Notes: generated from the letters alone by a model not told the origin. Positions 19,355 through 28,927 are shown, numbered from the stretch's first letter. The stretch: 64,000 bases of DNA from Dehalococcoidia bacterium (GCA_007129495.1 SKVJ01000007.1:18932-82931); one strand, 5' to 3'. Translations and numbers: made by a program.

Positions 19355-19982
19355 CGTGCTGCCAACGGCAGACCGGGAGAACCTGCTCCGCCAGCAAGGA
19401 TCCTGGCCTGTTGCGGGCGTAGACGAGGCCGGACGAGGCGCCCTTGCAGGACCGGTGGTCGCCGGGGCGGTCATCGCGGATTGGTCTCTCAGCCTCCCCT
19501 GGCACAGCGATGTCCGTGACAGCAAACAGCTTCCCCAGGTGAACAGAGAGCGTCTGTACGAACTGATCCTGCAATCCGCACTGTCGGTGGGCGTGGGTAT
19601 CGTCGCCAACGGTGAGATCGACCGCATCGGTGTTGCAGCTGCCGCCCGCCAGGCGATGTACCAGGCGTTGCAGTCCCTGTCCATCGCTCCTGCCTGCGTA
19701 CTTATTGACTGGTTCACATTGCCGGCGCTTCGAATGAGGCAGGAGGGAGTTCCAGGAGGAGATTCCCTCTGTCTTTCGATCGCCTGCGCATCGATCGTGG
19801 CGAAGGTAAGTCGCGACCGTATAATGAATGAACTCGATGCTCAGTACTGCGGCTATGGGTTCTCGCTCCACAAGGGATACGGCACAAGAATGCACCTGCG
19901 CTGCCTCTCGGATAGAGGAGTATCACCGATTCACCGCCTTTCCTTTCAACCCGTGCGACGTATCGCAGGCGGTCTGCTATGA
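19326..19982 (+). CDS. rnhB: Ribonuclease HII
   Basis: It removes ribonucleotides embedded in DNA. The active-site segment GVDEAGRGALAGPVVAGAV is intact, DSKQL follows, and the third acidic residue lies in the conserved CVLIDWF region. The start could be ATG 19326 or ATG 19341; both lie within the end of mnmA. A much longer in-frame extension to 19176 would run deep into mnmA and lacks family similarity. The stop overlaps yraN by four bases. Confidence 0.93.
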   Translation: MRERVMQNHSVLPTADRENLLRQQGSWPVAGVDEAGRGALAGPVVAGAVIADWSLSLPWHSDVRDSKQLPQVNRERLYELILQSALSVGVGIVANGEIDRIGVAAAARQAMYQALQSLSIAPACVLIDWFTLPALRMRQEGVPGGDSLCLSIACASIVAKVSRDRIMNELDAQYCGYGFSLHKGYGTRMHLRCLSDRGVSPIHRLSFQPVRRIAGGLL

Positions 19983-20347
19983 ACTACGCCGAAGTCGGAC
20001 GTCGAGGGGAAGAACTGGCAGGCAGGCTTCTCAAGCGACACGGATACAGAATTCTGGCTACTAATGTGCGCGGTCATTTCGGCGAGATCGACATCATCGC
20101 CCGAAAGAAAGACTGTCACGTGTTCGTGGAAGTGAGGACGAGAACTGGAGACGCGTTCGGCACTCCCGAGGAGTCAATCACGCGGCGCAAGATGGGCAAG
20201 ATGGTGGTTTGCGCACTCGACTACATCGCGTCACACAAGGAGTTACGGGAAGCCAATTGGCGCATCGATGTGGTCGCCATAGAGCTTGACAGAAACGGTG
20301 CCCAGGTACGTGCGGAAATCATCGAGGGCGCCGTCCCTATAGACTGA
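19979..20347 (+). CDS. yraN: YraN/UPF0102 endonuclease-like protein
   Basis: This 122-aa restriction-endonuclease-like fold protein frequently follows rnhB. It has an N-terminal GRRGEELAGRLLKRHGYRIL, the acidic FGEIDIIARK and the FVEVRTR strand, where most homologues have FVEVKTR. Family members are predicted nucleases acting on branched DNA, with no firm general role. The ATGA overlap with rnhB shows translational coupling. It ends the pdxS-to-yraN run. Confidence 0.88.
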   Translation: MNYAEVGRRGEELAGRLLKRHGYRILATNVRGHFGEIDIIARKKDCHVFVEVRTRTGDAFGTPEESITRRKMGKMVVCALDYIASHKELREANWRIDVVAIELDRNGAQVRAEIIEGAVPID

Positions 20348-20399
20348 CAGCCCGTAGGATATAATGGGTCGCGATTTCCAGACGAAGAGGAGGTAGCAC

Positions 20400-21368
20400 A
20401 TGAAGGTGTATGTATCATTCTGGCTTCCCGAGGCTCCATTGAATGCCCTGCGCGAGAAGCATGCGGTTGAAGTAAACGAAATTGATCGACTTCCAACTCC
20501 GGATGAATTGATTGCACATCTGACGGACGCTGACGCCTTCCTCTGTGTCGGAAGCAGAGTCGATGCTGCGGTGCTCGACAAAGTGGGTGATCGACTCAAG
20601 ATAATCGCCAACTGGGGCGTAGGCTACAACAACATAGACGCAGAGCACGCGGCGAAGAAAGGCATAATGGTCACGAATACGCCCGACGTGCTGACGGAGA
20701 CAACTGCTGACATGGCGTGGGCACTCCTGATGGCTGTCGCCAGAAGAATTGTAGAGGCCGATACTTACGTACGAGCAGGACATTTCCAGGGCTTCAAACC
20801 GTTTGCAATGCTGGGAGCGGATGTTTGGGGTAAGACTATCGGGATCGTGGGATTCGGCCGCATTGGACAGGCGGTCGGCAGGCGGGCCCTTGGATTCGGC
20901 ATGAACGTACTCTACTACGATGCAGTTCGCCTTGCCCCCGAGACTGAGAGTGCTCTGTCCGCTACCTACTTCGACCTCGAACCCCTGCTCAAGGAATCAG
21001 ACTTCGTATCGGTCCATGTTCCGCTCATCGAGGAAACTCGACACCTGATCAATGCTGCCCGTCTTTCTCTCATGAAGTCCAGCGCTTTTCTTGTCAATAC
21101 GGCCAGGGGGCCTGTAGTCGATGAACTGGCACTACTCGAAGCCCTTCGTGACAAGCGAATAGCGGGAGCCGCGCTCGACGTGTTCGAAAAAGAACCCGAG
21201 GTCACGCCCGGATTGATCGATCTCCCCAACGTGGTCCTCGCTCCTCACATAGGCAGCGGCACATGGGAAACGAGGACTAACATGGCGCATTTGGCTGCGA
21301 AGAACATTCTGGCAGCCCTTGCCGGCGATACTCCTCCCAATCTCGTGAATAAGCCGGTTTCCAGGTAG
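20400..21368 (+). CDS. D-2-hydroxyacid dehydrogenase (glyoxylate/hydroxypyruvate reductase type)
   Basis: This NAD(P)H-dependent 2-ketoacid reductase has 322 aa. The Rossmann motif is GIVGFGRIGQAVG, and the catalytic Arg (NTARGPVVDE), Glu (FEKEPEV) and His (PHIGSGTWETR) are in the usual order. The GyaR-like spacing suggests glyoxylate or hydroxypyruvate as substrate, but lactate or other 2-keto acids are possible. GAGGAGGT precedes the ATG, and a TATAAT at 20360-20365 may be its -10 element. A GC-rich terminator follows. Confidence 0.9.
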   Translation: MKVYVSFWLPEAPLNALREKHAVEVNEIDRLPTPDELIAHLTDADAFLCVGSRVDAAVLDKVGDRLKIIANWGVGYNNIDAEHAAKKGIMVTNTPDVLTETTADMAWALLMAVARRIVEADTYVRAGHFQGFKPFAMLGADVWGKTIGIVGFGRIGQAVGRRALGFGMNVLYYDAVRLAPETESALSATYFDLEPLLKESDFVSVHVPLIEETRHLINAARLSLMKSSAFLVNTARGPVVDELALLEALRDKRIAGAALDVFEKEPEVTPGLIDLPNVVLAPHIGSGTWETRTNMAHLAAKNILAALAGDTPPNLVNKPVSR

Positions 21369-21399
21369 TCTCTCCGTGAAGATCTTCTCAAACGTAGAA

Positions 21400-21422
21400 G
21401 GGGCGGGCCGTTTGCCCGCCCC
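21400..21422. terminator. Bidirectional hairpin terminator
   Basis: A perfect 9-bp GC stem (21400-21408 with 21414-21422) with a CGTTT loop sits between two convergent genes. There is no U-tract on either side. Its position fits termination of both. Confidence 0.6.
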
Positions 21423-21445
21423 ACAAGTATTCGCCTGTTACCGCG

Positions 21446-23155
21446 TCAGGCAGTCTCTATCCCCGCCGCCTTTTCAAGTCCGAGTTCCTTTATCGCGGTC
21501 TCTCGCATCTTGAACTTCTGTATCTTGCCCGTGACCGTCATAGGATACTCAGTCACGAACTTCACGTAGCGCGGTATCTTGTAATGGGCTATCTTGCCCT
21601 TGCAGTACGTTCGAATCTCCTCCTCCGTTGACGTCTCGCCCTCACGGAGTTCAATCCATGCCTGGATCTCCTCGCCGTACTTCTCATCAGGGACTCCGAT
21701 AATCTGTACGTTCCTTACTTTTGGATTCGTGAAGAGGAACTCCTCGATCTCCCTTGGGTAGATGTTCTCTCCTCCCCTGATGATCATCTCTTTGGCCCGG
21801 CCGGTAATTCTGCAATAGCCTCGTTCGTCCATTGTTGCCAGGTCTCCGCTGTGCAGCCACCTCGCCTCGTCTATCACCTCTCGGGTACCTTCGGGGTTAT
21901 TATAGTAGCCACGCATGATGTTGTAACCGCGGTAGCATATCTCACCCTGCGTCCCACACGGTACAATGGCACCGGTGTCCGGATCGATTACTTTCAGCTC
22001 GATATGAGGGGAGGCCAGTCCCACGGTGCCCGTGCGGTCTTCGATCGAGGCATCAACCGGCGTCTGCGTTGCGATCGGCGAGGCTTCTGTCTCTCCATAT
22101 CCTATCGTCACTTGCGACACGTGCATCTTCGTGATGACCTTCTTCATCACTTCGATCGGACAGGGAGCACCCGCCATGATTCCCGTGCGCAACGACGTAA
22201 GATCGAACGAATCGAAGTCCTCATGCTCCAGTTCGGCGATGAACATAGTCGGCACCCCGTGCAGCGCAGTGCAACGTTCCTGTTGCACTGCTCGAAGGGT
22301 TGCACCGGCTTCGAAGCTCTCGGCAGGTATCACCATGGTCGCGCCATGGGATACACAGGCGAGATTGGCCAGCACCATTCCAAAGCAGTGATAGAACGGT
22401 ACCGGGATACACAACCGGTCTGAATCCTTCATCCACATGCCCTCTCCGGAGAAGAAACCGTTATTCAGAATGTTGTGGTGCGTCAGAGAGGCTCCCTTGG
22501 GCATGCCTGTCGTACCCGACGTGTACTGGATATTGATGACGTCATCGAAGTCGAGAGATGCCTGCCGCTCATCAAGAGCGGCATCGGTGATATCGCTGCC
22601 AAGTTCCAGGAACCGTCCCCACGTGTAGAGCCCGGGGTGTTCCTGTGGTTGCATAAGAATCGCAGTCTTCAGCATAGGCAGTTTCTTCGACTTGAGGGCG
22701 CCGGGCTGCGCCTCTCTCGCCTCGGGACAGACATCATGAAACATGGCGACATAATCCGAGGACTTGAATCGGTCGATCAGAAACAAGGCACTGGCCCCTG
22801 AATTGCCCAATGCGTACTCAAGTTCATGCGTGCGATACGCTGGATTAATGTTGACCAGCACCGCCCCGATGATCGCCGTGCCGAACTGCACCAGCACCCA
22901 CTCAGGATGGTTAGTGGCCCAAATGGCAACACGGTCCCCCCGATTGATACCCAGATGCATAAGAGACTTTGCCACGCGGCGACAATCATCCCTGAACTGT
23001 GCATACGTCCAGCGTTGGCCGGATGGCACGTCAACGAGTGCCTCGTTATTGGGATACTGCGCTGCAATTCGATCGAGGTAATCAGGTATCGTCAGTCCGA
23101 TCAGCGGTGTTGATGAGCTTCCGTGAGAGTAACTCAGGGCCTTTGAATGGGTCAT
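21446..23155 (-). CDS. AMP-forming acyl-CoA synthetase
   Basis: This 569-aa ANL-superfamily ligase activates a carboxylic acid to an acyl-CoA through an adenylate. The P-loop YTSGTTGMPKGASLTH, the GYGETEASP adenine-binding motif, GDLATMDERGY and the C-terminal lysine motif TVTGKIQKFKMRE are all present. The length fits medium- or long-chain fatty-acid ligases (FadD-like, AcsF type). AAAGGAG lies 8 bases upstream of the ATG. It stands between a terminator and serS. Confidence 0.9.
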   Translation of the reverse strand: MTHSKALSYSHGSSSTPLIGLTIPDYLDRIAAQYPNNEALVDVPSGQRWTYAQFRDDCRRVAKSLMHLGINRGDRVAIWATNHPEWVLVQFGTAIIGAVLVNINPAYRTHELEYALGNSGASALFLIDRFKSSDYVAMFHDVCPEAREAQPGALKSKKLPMLKTAILMQPQEHPGLYTWGRFLELGSDITDAALDERQASLDFDDVINIQYTSGTTGMPKGASLTHHNILNNGFFSGEGMWMKDSDRLCIPVPFYHCFGMVLANLACVSHGATMVIPAESFEAGATLRAVQQERCTALHGVPTMFIAELEHEDFDSFDLTSLRTGIMAGAPCPIEVMKKVITKMHVSQVTIGYGETEASPIATQTPVDASIEDRTGTVGLASPHIELKVIDPDTGAIVPCGTQGEICYRGYNIMRGYYNNPEGTREVIDEARWLHSGDLATMDERGYCRITGRAKEMIIRGGENIYPREIEEFLFTNPKVRNVQIIGVPDEKYGEEIQAWIELREGETSTEEEIRTYCKGKIAHYKIPRYVKFVTEYPMTVTGKIQKFKMRETAIKELGLEKAAGIETA

Positions 23156-23240
23156 GTGTGTATCTCCTTTGTATACAGAGTGCGCTCTTGCGCCGTTCTA
23201 CGAATCGGGGCTCATACGCACCCGTTCGCCCGCGGAGGCG

Positions 23241-24482
23241 TCACATGTACTTGTCGAGCACTTCGGGCACCAATACGGTACCGTCCCCCTGTTGATAACT
23301 CTCAAGTACCGCGATCAACACCCGGGGAAGGGCCAACGCCGAGCCGTTCAGCGTATGTACGAACCATGGCTTGGCCCCGGGTTGCGGACGGAACCTGAGG
23401 TTTGCACGGCGGGCCTGAAAATCGCTGCAGTTGCTGCATGAGCTTACCTCAAGCCATTCTCTGGATCCCGGAGCCCAGACCTCAATGTCAAACGTCTTGC
23501 ATGACGCAAATCCCAGATCTCCTGTACAAAGCTGCACAATCCGATAGGGTAACTGCAACTGCCGCAACACTTCCACAGCATCGGCAACGAGCCGGTCCAA
23601 TTCGTGATCCGACTCCTCAGGTCTCACGTACTTGTATAGCTCCACCTTGTCGAATTGATGCCCCCGTTTGATGCCGCGGGTGTCCTTGCCGGCAGCCATC
23701 TTCTCTCTCCGAAAGCACGGAGTATACGCAGTGTAGTTCAGTGGCAGATCCGCTCCATCAAGTATCTCATCCCGATGTAAATTGGTCAGCGGCACCTCTG
23801 CGGTTGGTACAAACCAGAAATCCTCTTCAGCATCATGGTACAAATTGTCTGCAAATTTGGGCAGATTGCCCGAGCCTACCATGCACTCTCGATGAAGCAT
23901 GAACGGAGGATATATCTCTTTGTAACCGTGCTCCTTGGTATGAAGGTCCAGCATAAACGAGATAAGTGCCCGCTGCAATCGTGCCCCTAGCCCCTTGAGC
24001 ACGTAGAATCGGCTACCCGAGAGCTTCACACCTCTCACGAAATCGATTATGTCCAGACGTTCACCAATCTCCCAGTGCGGAGCCAGTTCAAAGCCAACTT
24101 CACGGAAGATACCTCCCGTTCCAACGACGACGTTATCTGTGGCATCCCTTCCTTCAGGAACACTGGGGTGAGGAATATTGGGGAGCTCGAGGAGCAGCGC
24201 ATCGAGCGATTCCTTCGCTTCCCGAGTGACACGCTGCAATTCAGCCGCGCGCTCCCCCATGTCCCGAAGCTCGTCCAGCAGTTTCTGTGGCTTCTCCTTC
24301 GTCCTTCCCAATTGCTTGCTTGCCTGATTATGGAGGGCTCGAAGGTCCTCGGTCTGCCGCAACAATTCCCGGTACTTCTCATCCGCCTCGAAAACCCCGC
24401 CAAGGGCATCGGGAACGCCTCTCAATGCCATCGCACGCTCGACCGAGGGGCGATCCTCTCGAATCAGCTTAATATCAAGCAT
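23241..24482 (-). CDS. serS: Seryl-tRNA synthetase
   Basis: This class II synthetase of 413 aa has the N-terminal long coiled-coil arm (about residues 30-100, rich in Glu, Lys and Arg) that contacts tRNA-Ser. The catalytic core follows, with [15 protein letters not shown], motif 2 [15 protein letters not shown] and the C-terminal motif 3 [17 protein letters not shown]. The length is normal. Its start overlaps the lysS stop by eight bases, so serS is translated from the lysS message. Confidence 0.95.
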   Translation of the reverse strand: MLDIKLIREDRPSVERAMALRGVPDALGGVFEADEKYRELLRQTEDLRALHNQASKQLGRTKEKPQKLLDELRDMGERAAELQRVTREAKESLDALLLELPNIPHPSVPEGRDATDNVVVGTGGIFREVGFELAPHWEIGERLDIIDFVRGVKLSGSRFYVLKGLGARLQRALISFMLDLHTKEHGYKEIYPPFMLHRECMVGSGNLPKFADNLYHDAEEDFWFVPTAEVPLTNLHRDEILDGADLPLNYTAYTPCFRREKMAAGKDTRGIKRGHQFDKVELYKYVRPEESDHELDRLVADAVEVLRQLQLPYRIVQLCTGDLGFASCKTFDIEVWAPGSREWLEVSSCSNCSDFQARRANLRFRPQPGAKPWFVHTLNGSALALPRVLIAVLESYQQGDGTVLVPEVLDKYM

Positions 24483-25947
24483 CTCGTTTCCCCCTTAGTT
24501 GAGGAAAGAGTATCACGTCACGAATGGACTCCTGCCCGGTTAACAGCATCACTAGTCGATCAATACCGATGCCCAGTCCGCCCGTGGGTGGCATCCCGTA
24601 CTCCATCGCCTCTATGAAGTCCTCATCCGCAACCTCGACGTCGTCAGCTCCGGAACGTTCTCGGAGTTGCCCTTCCAGACGTTCTCGCTGGTCGATGGGG
24701 TCGTTCAGCTCTGTGAATGCATTTGCGAACTCAAGACCGCATATGAACGCTTCGAACCGTTCTACGAGTCGATCATTCCCTCTCTTCTTCTTGGGAAAGG
24801 GAGACATCTCGAGTGGATAGTCGAGCAGGAACGTCGGCTGATCCAGGCCGGGCTCGACGAAAGTGGAGATCAGTTCGTCAATGAGTCTGCCTCTGCCGGG
24901 AGTGCCTTCGATTTGCACTCCAAGCTGCAACATGCGCTCATGAAGAGACCTTGCGTAGGAATACTCCTCAAAATCCAGTCCGCTGGCCTCCCTGACTGCG
25001 TCGCGAAGCGCAACGCGCCTCCAGGGAGGCGTCAAATCTACGCTGCGGCCCCGGAACTCCACTCGGGTGGTACCAAGCACTGACTGAGCAACGAATGCGA
25101 AAAGGCGCTCGGTAAGATCCATCATATCCTCATAGTCCGCATACGCGCAGTAACACTCCATGAGGGTGAACTCCGGATTGTGCCGCACGGATATCCCCTC
25201 ATTCCTGAATACCCTGCCGAGTTCATACACCCGGTCGATGCCGCCGACAATGAGCTTCTTAAGCGCTAACTCCAGGGCGACCCTCAGATACAGGTTCTGG
25301 TCAAGCGCGTGATGGTGTGTCATGAAGGGCCGTGCCAGAGCGCCGCCAGCCGTCGCTTGCAGGACAGGCGTCTCCACTTCCAGATAGCCTTGCTCGTCCA
25401 GGAATCGTCGTGTGGCGCTCACAATACGGCTTCGGAGAATAAAGGTGCGACGTGTTTCTTCGTTGGAGACGAGATCGAGATATCTCTGCCGGTAACGTGT
25501 CTCCACATCAACCAGCCCGTGCCATTTCTCGGGCAACGGCCTGAACGACTTGGCGAGCACCGTGAGAGACGTTACCTCAACGGTTACCTCTTCAGTCTTC
25601 GTCAGAAACAACTCTCCCTCAACACCAACGAAGTCGCCAATATCGATATCTCTGAGAATCCCGTAGCGTTCATCGCCCAGAAGGTCCTTCCTGAGACAGA
25701 CCTGAATCTTCCCGGACGTGTCCCTGACATCGAGAAAGGCCATCTTTCCCATCTTGCGCTTCGCCATTACACGACCCGCGATCGAGACTACTCTCGTACG
25801 CTCTCCCTCGCATTCGCATAATGCATGAGTGTCATGAATGGAGAAAGTGGGGCGATAGACATGAGGGAAGGGGTCTATCCCTCTGGCCCTGAGGTCCTCG
25901 ATCGACTTGGAACGCTCTTCGGTGACACGGTCGAGACGTGAACCCAT
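24475..25947 (-). CDS. lysS: Lysyl-tRNA synthetase (class II)
   Basis: The 490-aa enzyme has an N-terminal OB anticodon-binding domain ([19 protein letters not shown]) and a class II core: motif 2 [20 protein letters not shown] and motif 3 [13 protein letters not shown]. Lysine-site residues are in the expected places. The message continues into serS with an eight-base overlap. No T-box leader is visible upstream; the DUF2007 gene ends 60 bases before it. Confidence 0.95.
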   Translation of the reverse strand: MGSRLDRVTEERSKSIEDLRARGIDPFPHVYRPTFSIHDTHALCECEGERTRVVSIAGRVMAKRKMGKMAFLDVRDTSGKIQVCLRKDLLGDERYGILRDIDIGDFVGVEGELFLTKTEEVTVEVTSLTVLAKSFRPLPEKWHGLVDVETRYRQRYLDLVSNEETRRTFILRSRIVSATRRFLDEQGYLEVETPVLQATAGGALARPFMTHHHALDQNLYLRVALELALKKLIVGGIDRVYELGRVFRNEGISVRHNPEFTLMECYCAYADYEDMMDLTERLFAFVAQSVLGTTRVEFRGRSVDLTPPWRRVALRDAVREASGLDFEEYSYARSLHERMLQLGVQIEGTPGRGRLIDELISTFVEPGLDQPTFLLDYPLEMSPFPKKKRGNDRLVERFEAFICGLEFANAFTELNDPIDQRERLEGQLRERSGADDVEVADEDFIEAMEYGMPPTGGLGIGIDRLVMLLTGQESIRDVILFPQLRGKRDA

Positions 25948-26007
25948 GTTCCTACCTTTGCAGCTCTTGTCGGCGCTGCGTGACGCGGTTACGCGATTGC
26001 CGGGAAT

Positions 26008-26265
26008 TCACTGCGGCGGGCTTTCAGCCTCTCCGTTCTCCACATCGACGCTATCGGCAAGCACGGCCTTGGCCTGTTCGTAATAAGCCTCGGGCACGAG
26101 AATCCGAACCTCGCCGAGCCCGTCTATCGTAAGTCCATAGACTATGCTGGCGCTCTCGTAGCTCAGTGCCGATGGGATGCCCTCATCCTCGAGCCGGGCA
26201 CGAATGATCTGGGCTGCTCCGTGTCTCGATGTGCAAAGTACCATCAGCGCATTTCTGTCAGTCAT
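26008..26265 (-). CDS. Small DUF2007-type protein
   Basis: This is an 85-aa protein with a ferredoxin-like pattern. RNALMVLCTSRHGAAQIIRARL is followed by GIPSALSYESA and GEVRILVPEAYYEQAKAVL, matching DUF2007 (putative signal-transducing) proteins. Its biochemical role is unknown. ATG 26265 is chosen because a TTGGAG-17-TAAAAT promoter places the transcription start near 26269, ruling out the earlier in-frame codon at 26364. The C-terminal tail is acidic and proline-rich. It lies upstream of lysS on the same strand. Confidence 0.75.
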   Translation of the reverse strand: MTDRNALMVLCTSRHGAAQIIRARLEDEGIPSALSYESASIVYGLTIDGLGEVRILVPEAYYEQAKAVLADSVDVENGEAESPPQ

Positions 26266-26275
26266 TGCTCCTCTG

Positions 26276-26304
26276 ATTTTACCAGAAAGCATAGCTGTCT
26301 CCAA
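26276..26304 (-). promoter_or_regulatory. Promoter of the DUF2007 gene
   Basis: On the minus strand TTGGAG (26304-26299) and TAAAAT (26281-26276) are 17 bases apart. The predicted start near 26269 leaves a leader of about four bases before ATG 26265. Confidence 0.6.
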
Positions 26305-26395
26305 CGTGCGCCCAGTAGAGAATTGACACGCGGGCCCGTGTATGATGCACTGTACCACGGCCACTGCTCAACTGCACGAGGAGGATCACGGAACA

Positions 26396-27484
26396 ATGAA
26401 AGTCGCAGCCATACAGGCCTCTCCCGTTCTACCGATGAATAGAGACGCTACGGTCGACAAAGCCTGCTCACTCATACGTGAGGCAGGCGCGAATGGAGCT
26501 CGTCTGGTGGTCCTTCCGGAGACGTTCGTGCCGATGTATCCTAACTGGTCCATCGACCTCAGTAATCCCACGGAGTGGCCAAGAAATCTTCTCGGTCTTA
26601 CTCGCAATTCGGTATCCATACCCGGTCCCGAGATAACCAGGCTCTGTGACGCTGCACGGACAGCACAATCGTGTGTGTGTATAGGAGTCAACGAGTACGT
26701 GCCCCGTTACGAAGGGATGCTGTTCAATTCGCTGGTATTCATCGATGCCGATGGCACCCTTCTTGGCGTACACAGGAAGCTCACACCCTCGAATCGGGAA
26801 CGTTGTTTCTGGGCTCGTGGCGACGGCACGTCGCTGCGCGTATACGATACCGCAGCAGGTCGGGTGGGAGGCCTCATTTGCTACGAACATCTGCAGCCGC
26901 TCAGCAAGTATTCCCTCATGGCTCAGGGAGAACAGATCCATTGCATTTGCTGGCCCGGGTGGCCGAACTTCCCTAACGGCCGGAGCAACAAGGCCGTCTT
27001 CGACGTCGCCACCCGAGCCTACGCTATTGAGGGCCAGTGTTTTGTGGTCGCTGCATCAATGTACATCGATCCTGCAGAGGGCGAAGGAGCGGGTCTGGGT
27101 AATGCAAGTTGGACTTTCTTTGGTGGAAGCACCATCGTCGGGCCCGAGGGTGACTACATCGCCGGGCCTGTGTATGATCAGGAGGCTATCCTTTACGGGG
27201 AGGTTGATTTCGATCGCATAGTGCTGAGGAAAGCGGCTGCGGACCTGACTGGAAAGGATAATCGCTGGGACGTGCTCCGTATCGAAAACGATGCACACCC
27301 GTATGTTCCTTTCACTGGTTCATACGGCGATCGCCTCGTGTCGGACATGGGTCTCTTCAGCGAGGCAGGACGACAGCGACTCAACTTCCCGGTATCGCTC
27401 CAGGAGAGGCTCCGCAACGTTGAATCCGAACTGCACCGGTTAAGGGAGAGTCTCGCCGCGGAGACAGATGGCCTGTCTCCTTGA
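26396..27484 (+). CDS. Nitrilase-family hydrolase (aliphatic nitrilase/cyanide-hydrolase type)
   Basis: This carbon-nitrogen hydrolase of 362 aa has the catalytic triad Glu42 (PETF), Lys128 (HRKLTPS) and Cys162 (LICYEH). The GVHRKLTPSNRER...WARGDG pattern and the long C-terminal tail resemble true nitrilases rather than amidases or NAD synthetase domains. True nitrilases convert an organic nitrile to an acid and ammonia. ATG 26396 has GGAGGA about 11 bases upstream; an earlier ATG at 26342 lacks similarity. A second nitrilase lies at 35542-36537. The substrate is unknown. Confidence 0.87.
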   Translation: MKVAAIQASPVLPMNRDATVDKACSLIREAGANGARLVVLPETFVPMYPNWSIDLSNPTEWPRNLLGLTRNSVSIPGPEITRLCDAARTAQSCVCIGVNEYVPRYEGMLFNSLVFIDADGTLLGVHRKLTPSNRERCFWARGDGTSLRVYDTAAGRVGGLICYEHLQPLSKYSLMAQGEQIHCICWPGWPNFPNGRSNKAVFDVATRAYAIEGQCFVVAASMYIDPAEGEGAGLGNASWTFFGGSTIVGPEGDYIAGPVYDQEAILYGEVDFDRIVLRKAAADLTGKDNRWDVLRIENDAHPYVPFTGSYGDRLVSDMGLFSEAGRQRLNFPVSLQERLRNVESELHRLRESLAAETDGLSP

Positions 27485-27509
27485 CCTCCCTTCCCCGTTA
27501 CCATATAAT
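27481..27509 (+). promoter_or_regulatory. Promoter of the speH-speE unit
   Basis: TTGACC (27481-27486) and a perfect TATAAT (27504-27509) are 17 bases apart. The -35 element overlaps the nitrilase stop codon. The transcript should begin near 27516, three bases before a strong hairpin. Confidence 0.75.
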
Positions 27510-27518
27510 TGCGGTCGT

Positions 27519-27539
27519 ATGCCCAGCGTTGCTGGGCAT
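27519..27539 (+). promoter_or_regulatory. 5'-terminal mRNA hairpin of the spe transcript
   Basis: A perfect 9-bp stem (27519-27527 with 27531-27539, loop GTT) starts within a few bases of the predicted transcript 5' end. It is followed by a pyrimidine-rich TCTCTCTTACG stretch. It may stabilise the mRNA, act as an early attenuator, or be an operator palindrome in DNA. Confidence 0.5.
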
Positions 27540-27580
27540 TCTCTCTTACGACTTCTAATGCTCCAAGGAGGGAAGGTGAT

Positions 27581-27958
27581 TTGTATGCGCTGGGACGACA
27601 TCTTCTTATAGAGTTAAAAGGCTGCAACACAAACCTGCTTGACAACCTCGAGTTCCTCAGGGAGTGCCTCCATTCCGCAGCGGTCCGCTGTGGTGCCACA
27701 GTAGTCGGCGATTCGTTTTATCACTTCTCCCCTTACGGAGTGAGTGGCGTGGTGAATATAGCTGAGTCACACATCTCGATCCACACTTGGCCGGAGTGCG
27801 GCTACGCCGCAGTAGATGTGTTTACCTGTGGAGACAAGGTCACACCTGAGGAAGCGGCGCGCTTGATCATGCAGTCGCTGGAGGCAACAGACTGCTCTTT
27901 GGTCGAGCTTCGTCGTGGTCTGCTGGAAGCAGGCGCGACTCACGGTGCACAAGTATGA
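27581..27958 (+). CDS. speH: S-adenosylmethionine decarboxylase proenzyme
   Basis: This pyruvoyl enzyme makes decarboxylated SAM, the aminopropyl donor for spermidine. The 125-aa proenzyme has the self-cleavage pair Glu62-Ser63 in NIAESHISIHTWPE, where Ser63 becomes the pyruvoyl group, and the conserved YHFSPYGVSG. The start is TTG 27581, preceded by AAGGAGGG 8 bases upstream. An in-frame ATG at 27509 lies before the predicted transcription start and is rejected. A four-base ATGA overlap couples it to speE. Confidence 0.92.
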   Translation: MYALGRHLLIELKGCNTNLLDNLEFLRECLHSAAVRCGATVVGDSFYHFSPYGVSGVVNIAESHISIHTWPECGYAAVDVFTCGDKVTPEEAARLIMQSLEATDCSLVELRRGLLEAGATHGAQV

Positions 27959-28878
27959 GCGACTCTACACCTCCCAAACATACCTGGTTTCACGATGCAT
28001 TGACTCCCGATCTCGGGATACTCCATCGCGTCGAAGGGTTTCTCTATTCCGGCAGGAGCGCCTACCAGGGCGTCGAGGTGATCAAGACCCGCAGCTTCGG
28101 AACCTGCCTGGTTCTCGACGGCAAGATTCAGTCGAGCGAGGCAGACGAGTTCATCTATCACGAGACTCTCGTCCAGCCGGTCATGATCGCGCACCCCGAG
28201 CCACGTCGGGTTCTTATCGCAGGAGGTGGGGAAGGAGCTACACTTCGTGAAGTGCTGCGACACGAGTCCGTCAGCGAGGCGACGATGGTGGACCTCGATG
28301 AGCAGGTAGTGAATGTCTGTCGACAGTACCTCCCTTCTTTCAGTGATGGTGCCTTCGACGATCCTCGCACGGAATTCATCGTGGGAGATGCCCGGAAGTT
28401 CATTGAGGAAAGTCCGCGCACATTTGACGTCATCATTATCGACCTGCCAGATCCCCTCGAGGCCGGTCCAGCCCAGGCTCTCTACACGCGCGAGTTCTAC
28501 ACTGCAGTCAAGGCTCGCCTCTCCACTGGAGGCATCGTGAGCATCCAATCCGAATCATCCCGGTGGTATGACCTGCACGCATTTGCTGCAATCGTCCATA
28601 CGATACGCCAGGTATTCTCCTGTGTAGCTCCCTATCAGGTTCACATGCCATCGTTTTCCAGCCTGTGGGGCTTCTCGGCAGCTTCCGATATCCTTCATCC
28701 TGAGGGCCTGACCTGCGAAGATGTGGACCTGCGAATCCTGCAACGGCTGAAGAGCGCGGTTCGCTCTTATGACGGACGGTCTCATATCGGCATGTTCTCC
28801 TTGCCCAAACACATCAGGTCCGCCGTTGAAGACGCCAGGACAGTCATCACTGACGACTCTCCCCTCACCGTTTTCTAG
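27955..28878 (+). CDS. speE: Spermidine synthase (polyamine aminopropyltransferase)
   Basis: It transfers the aminopropyl group from decarboxylated SAM to putrescine or a related amine. The 307 aa show the family motifs YQGVEV, LVLDGKIQ, the glycine motif LIAGGGEGATLREVL, VDLDEQVV, and DVIIIDLPDP for catalysis. The hairpin loop reads IDLPDPLEAGP, where spermidine synthases usually have DSSDP; aminopropyltransferases of thermophiles and Chloroflexi often carry DLPDP, so the acceptor amine is uncertain. It is coupled to speH by overlap. No putrescine-forming gene is in the window. Confidence 0.92.
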   Translation: MSDSTPPKHTWFHDALTPDLGILHRVEGFLYSGRSAYQGVEVIKTRSFGTCLVLDGKIQSSEADEFIYHETLVQPVMIAHPEPRRVLIAGGGEGATLREVLRHESVSEATMVDLDEQVVNVCRQYLPSFSDGAFDDPRTEFIVGDARKFIEESPRTFDVIIIDLPDPLEAGPAQALYTREFYTAVKARLSTGGIVSIQSESSRWYDLHAFAAIVHTIRQVFSCVAPYQVHMPSFSSLWGFSAASDILHPEGLTCEDVDLRILQRLKSAVRSYDGRSHIGMFSLPKHIRSAVEDARTVITDDSPLTVF

Positions 28879-28913
28879 GCCCGTTCGTTCGGTTTCCCGT
28901 GTAGCAGCCGCGA

Positions 28914-28922
28914 TGGTATAAT
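28914..28922 (+). promoter_or_regulatory. Extended -10 promoter of uvrD/pcrA
   Basis: TGGTATAAT at 28914-28922 is a perfect extended -10 element; no good -35 is needed or seen. The predicted start near 28929 falls on the GTG codons at the head of the gene (28928/28931). Confidence 0.65.
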
Positions 28923-28927
28923 CACTT

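Noticed and set aside
23156..26007. T-box riboswitch for serS or lysS
   Set aside because: The regions upstream of both genes are short or coding and lack the specifier-loop and antiterminator elements.
26323..26346. TTGACA followed by TATGAT before the first nitrilase
   Set aside because: The spacer is only 12 bases, too short for a sigma-70 promoter; no alternative -10 at 17 bases was found.
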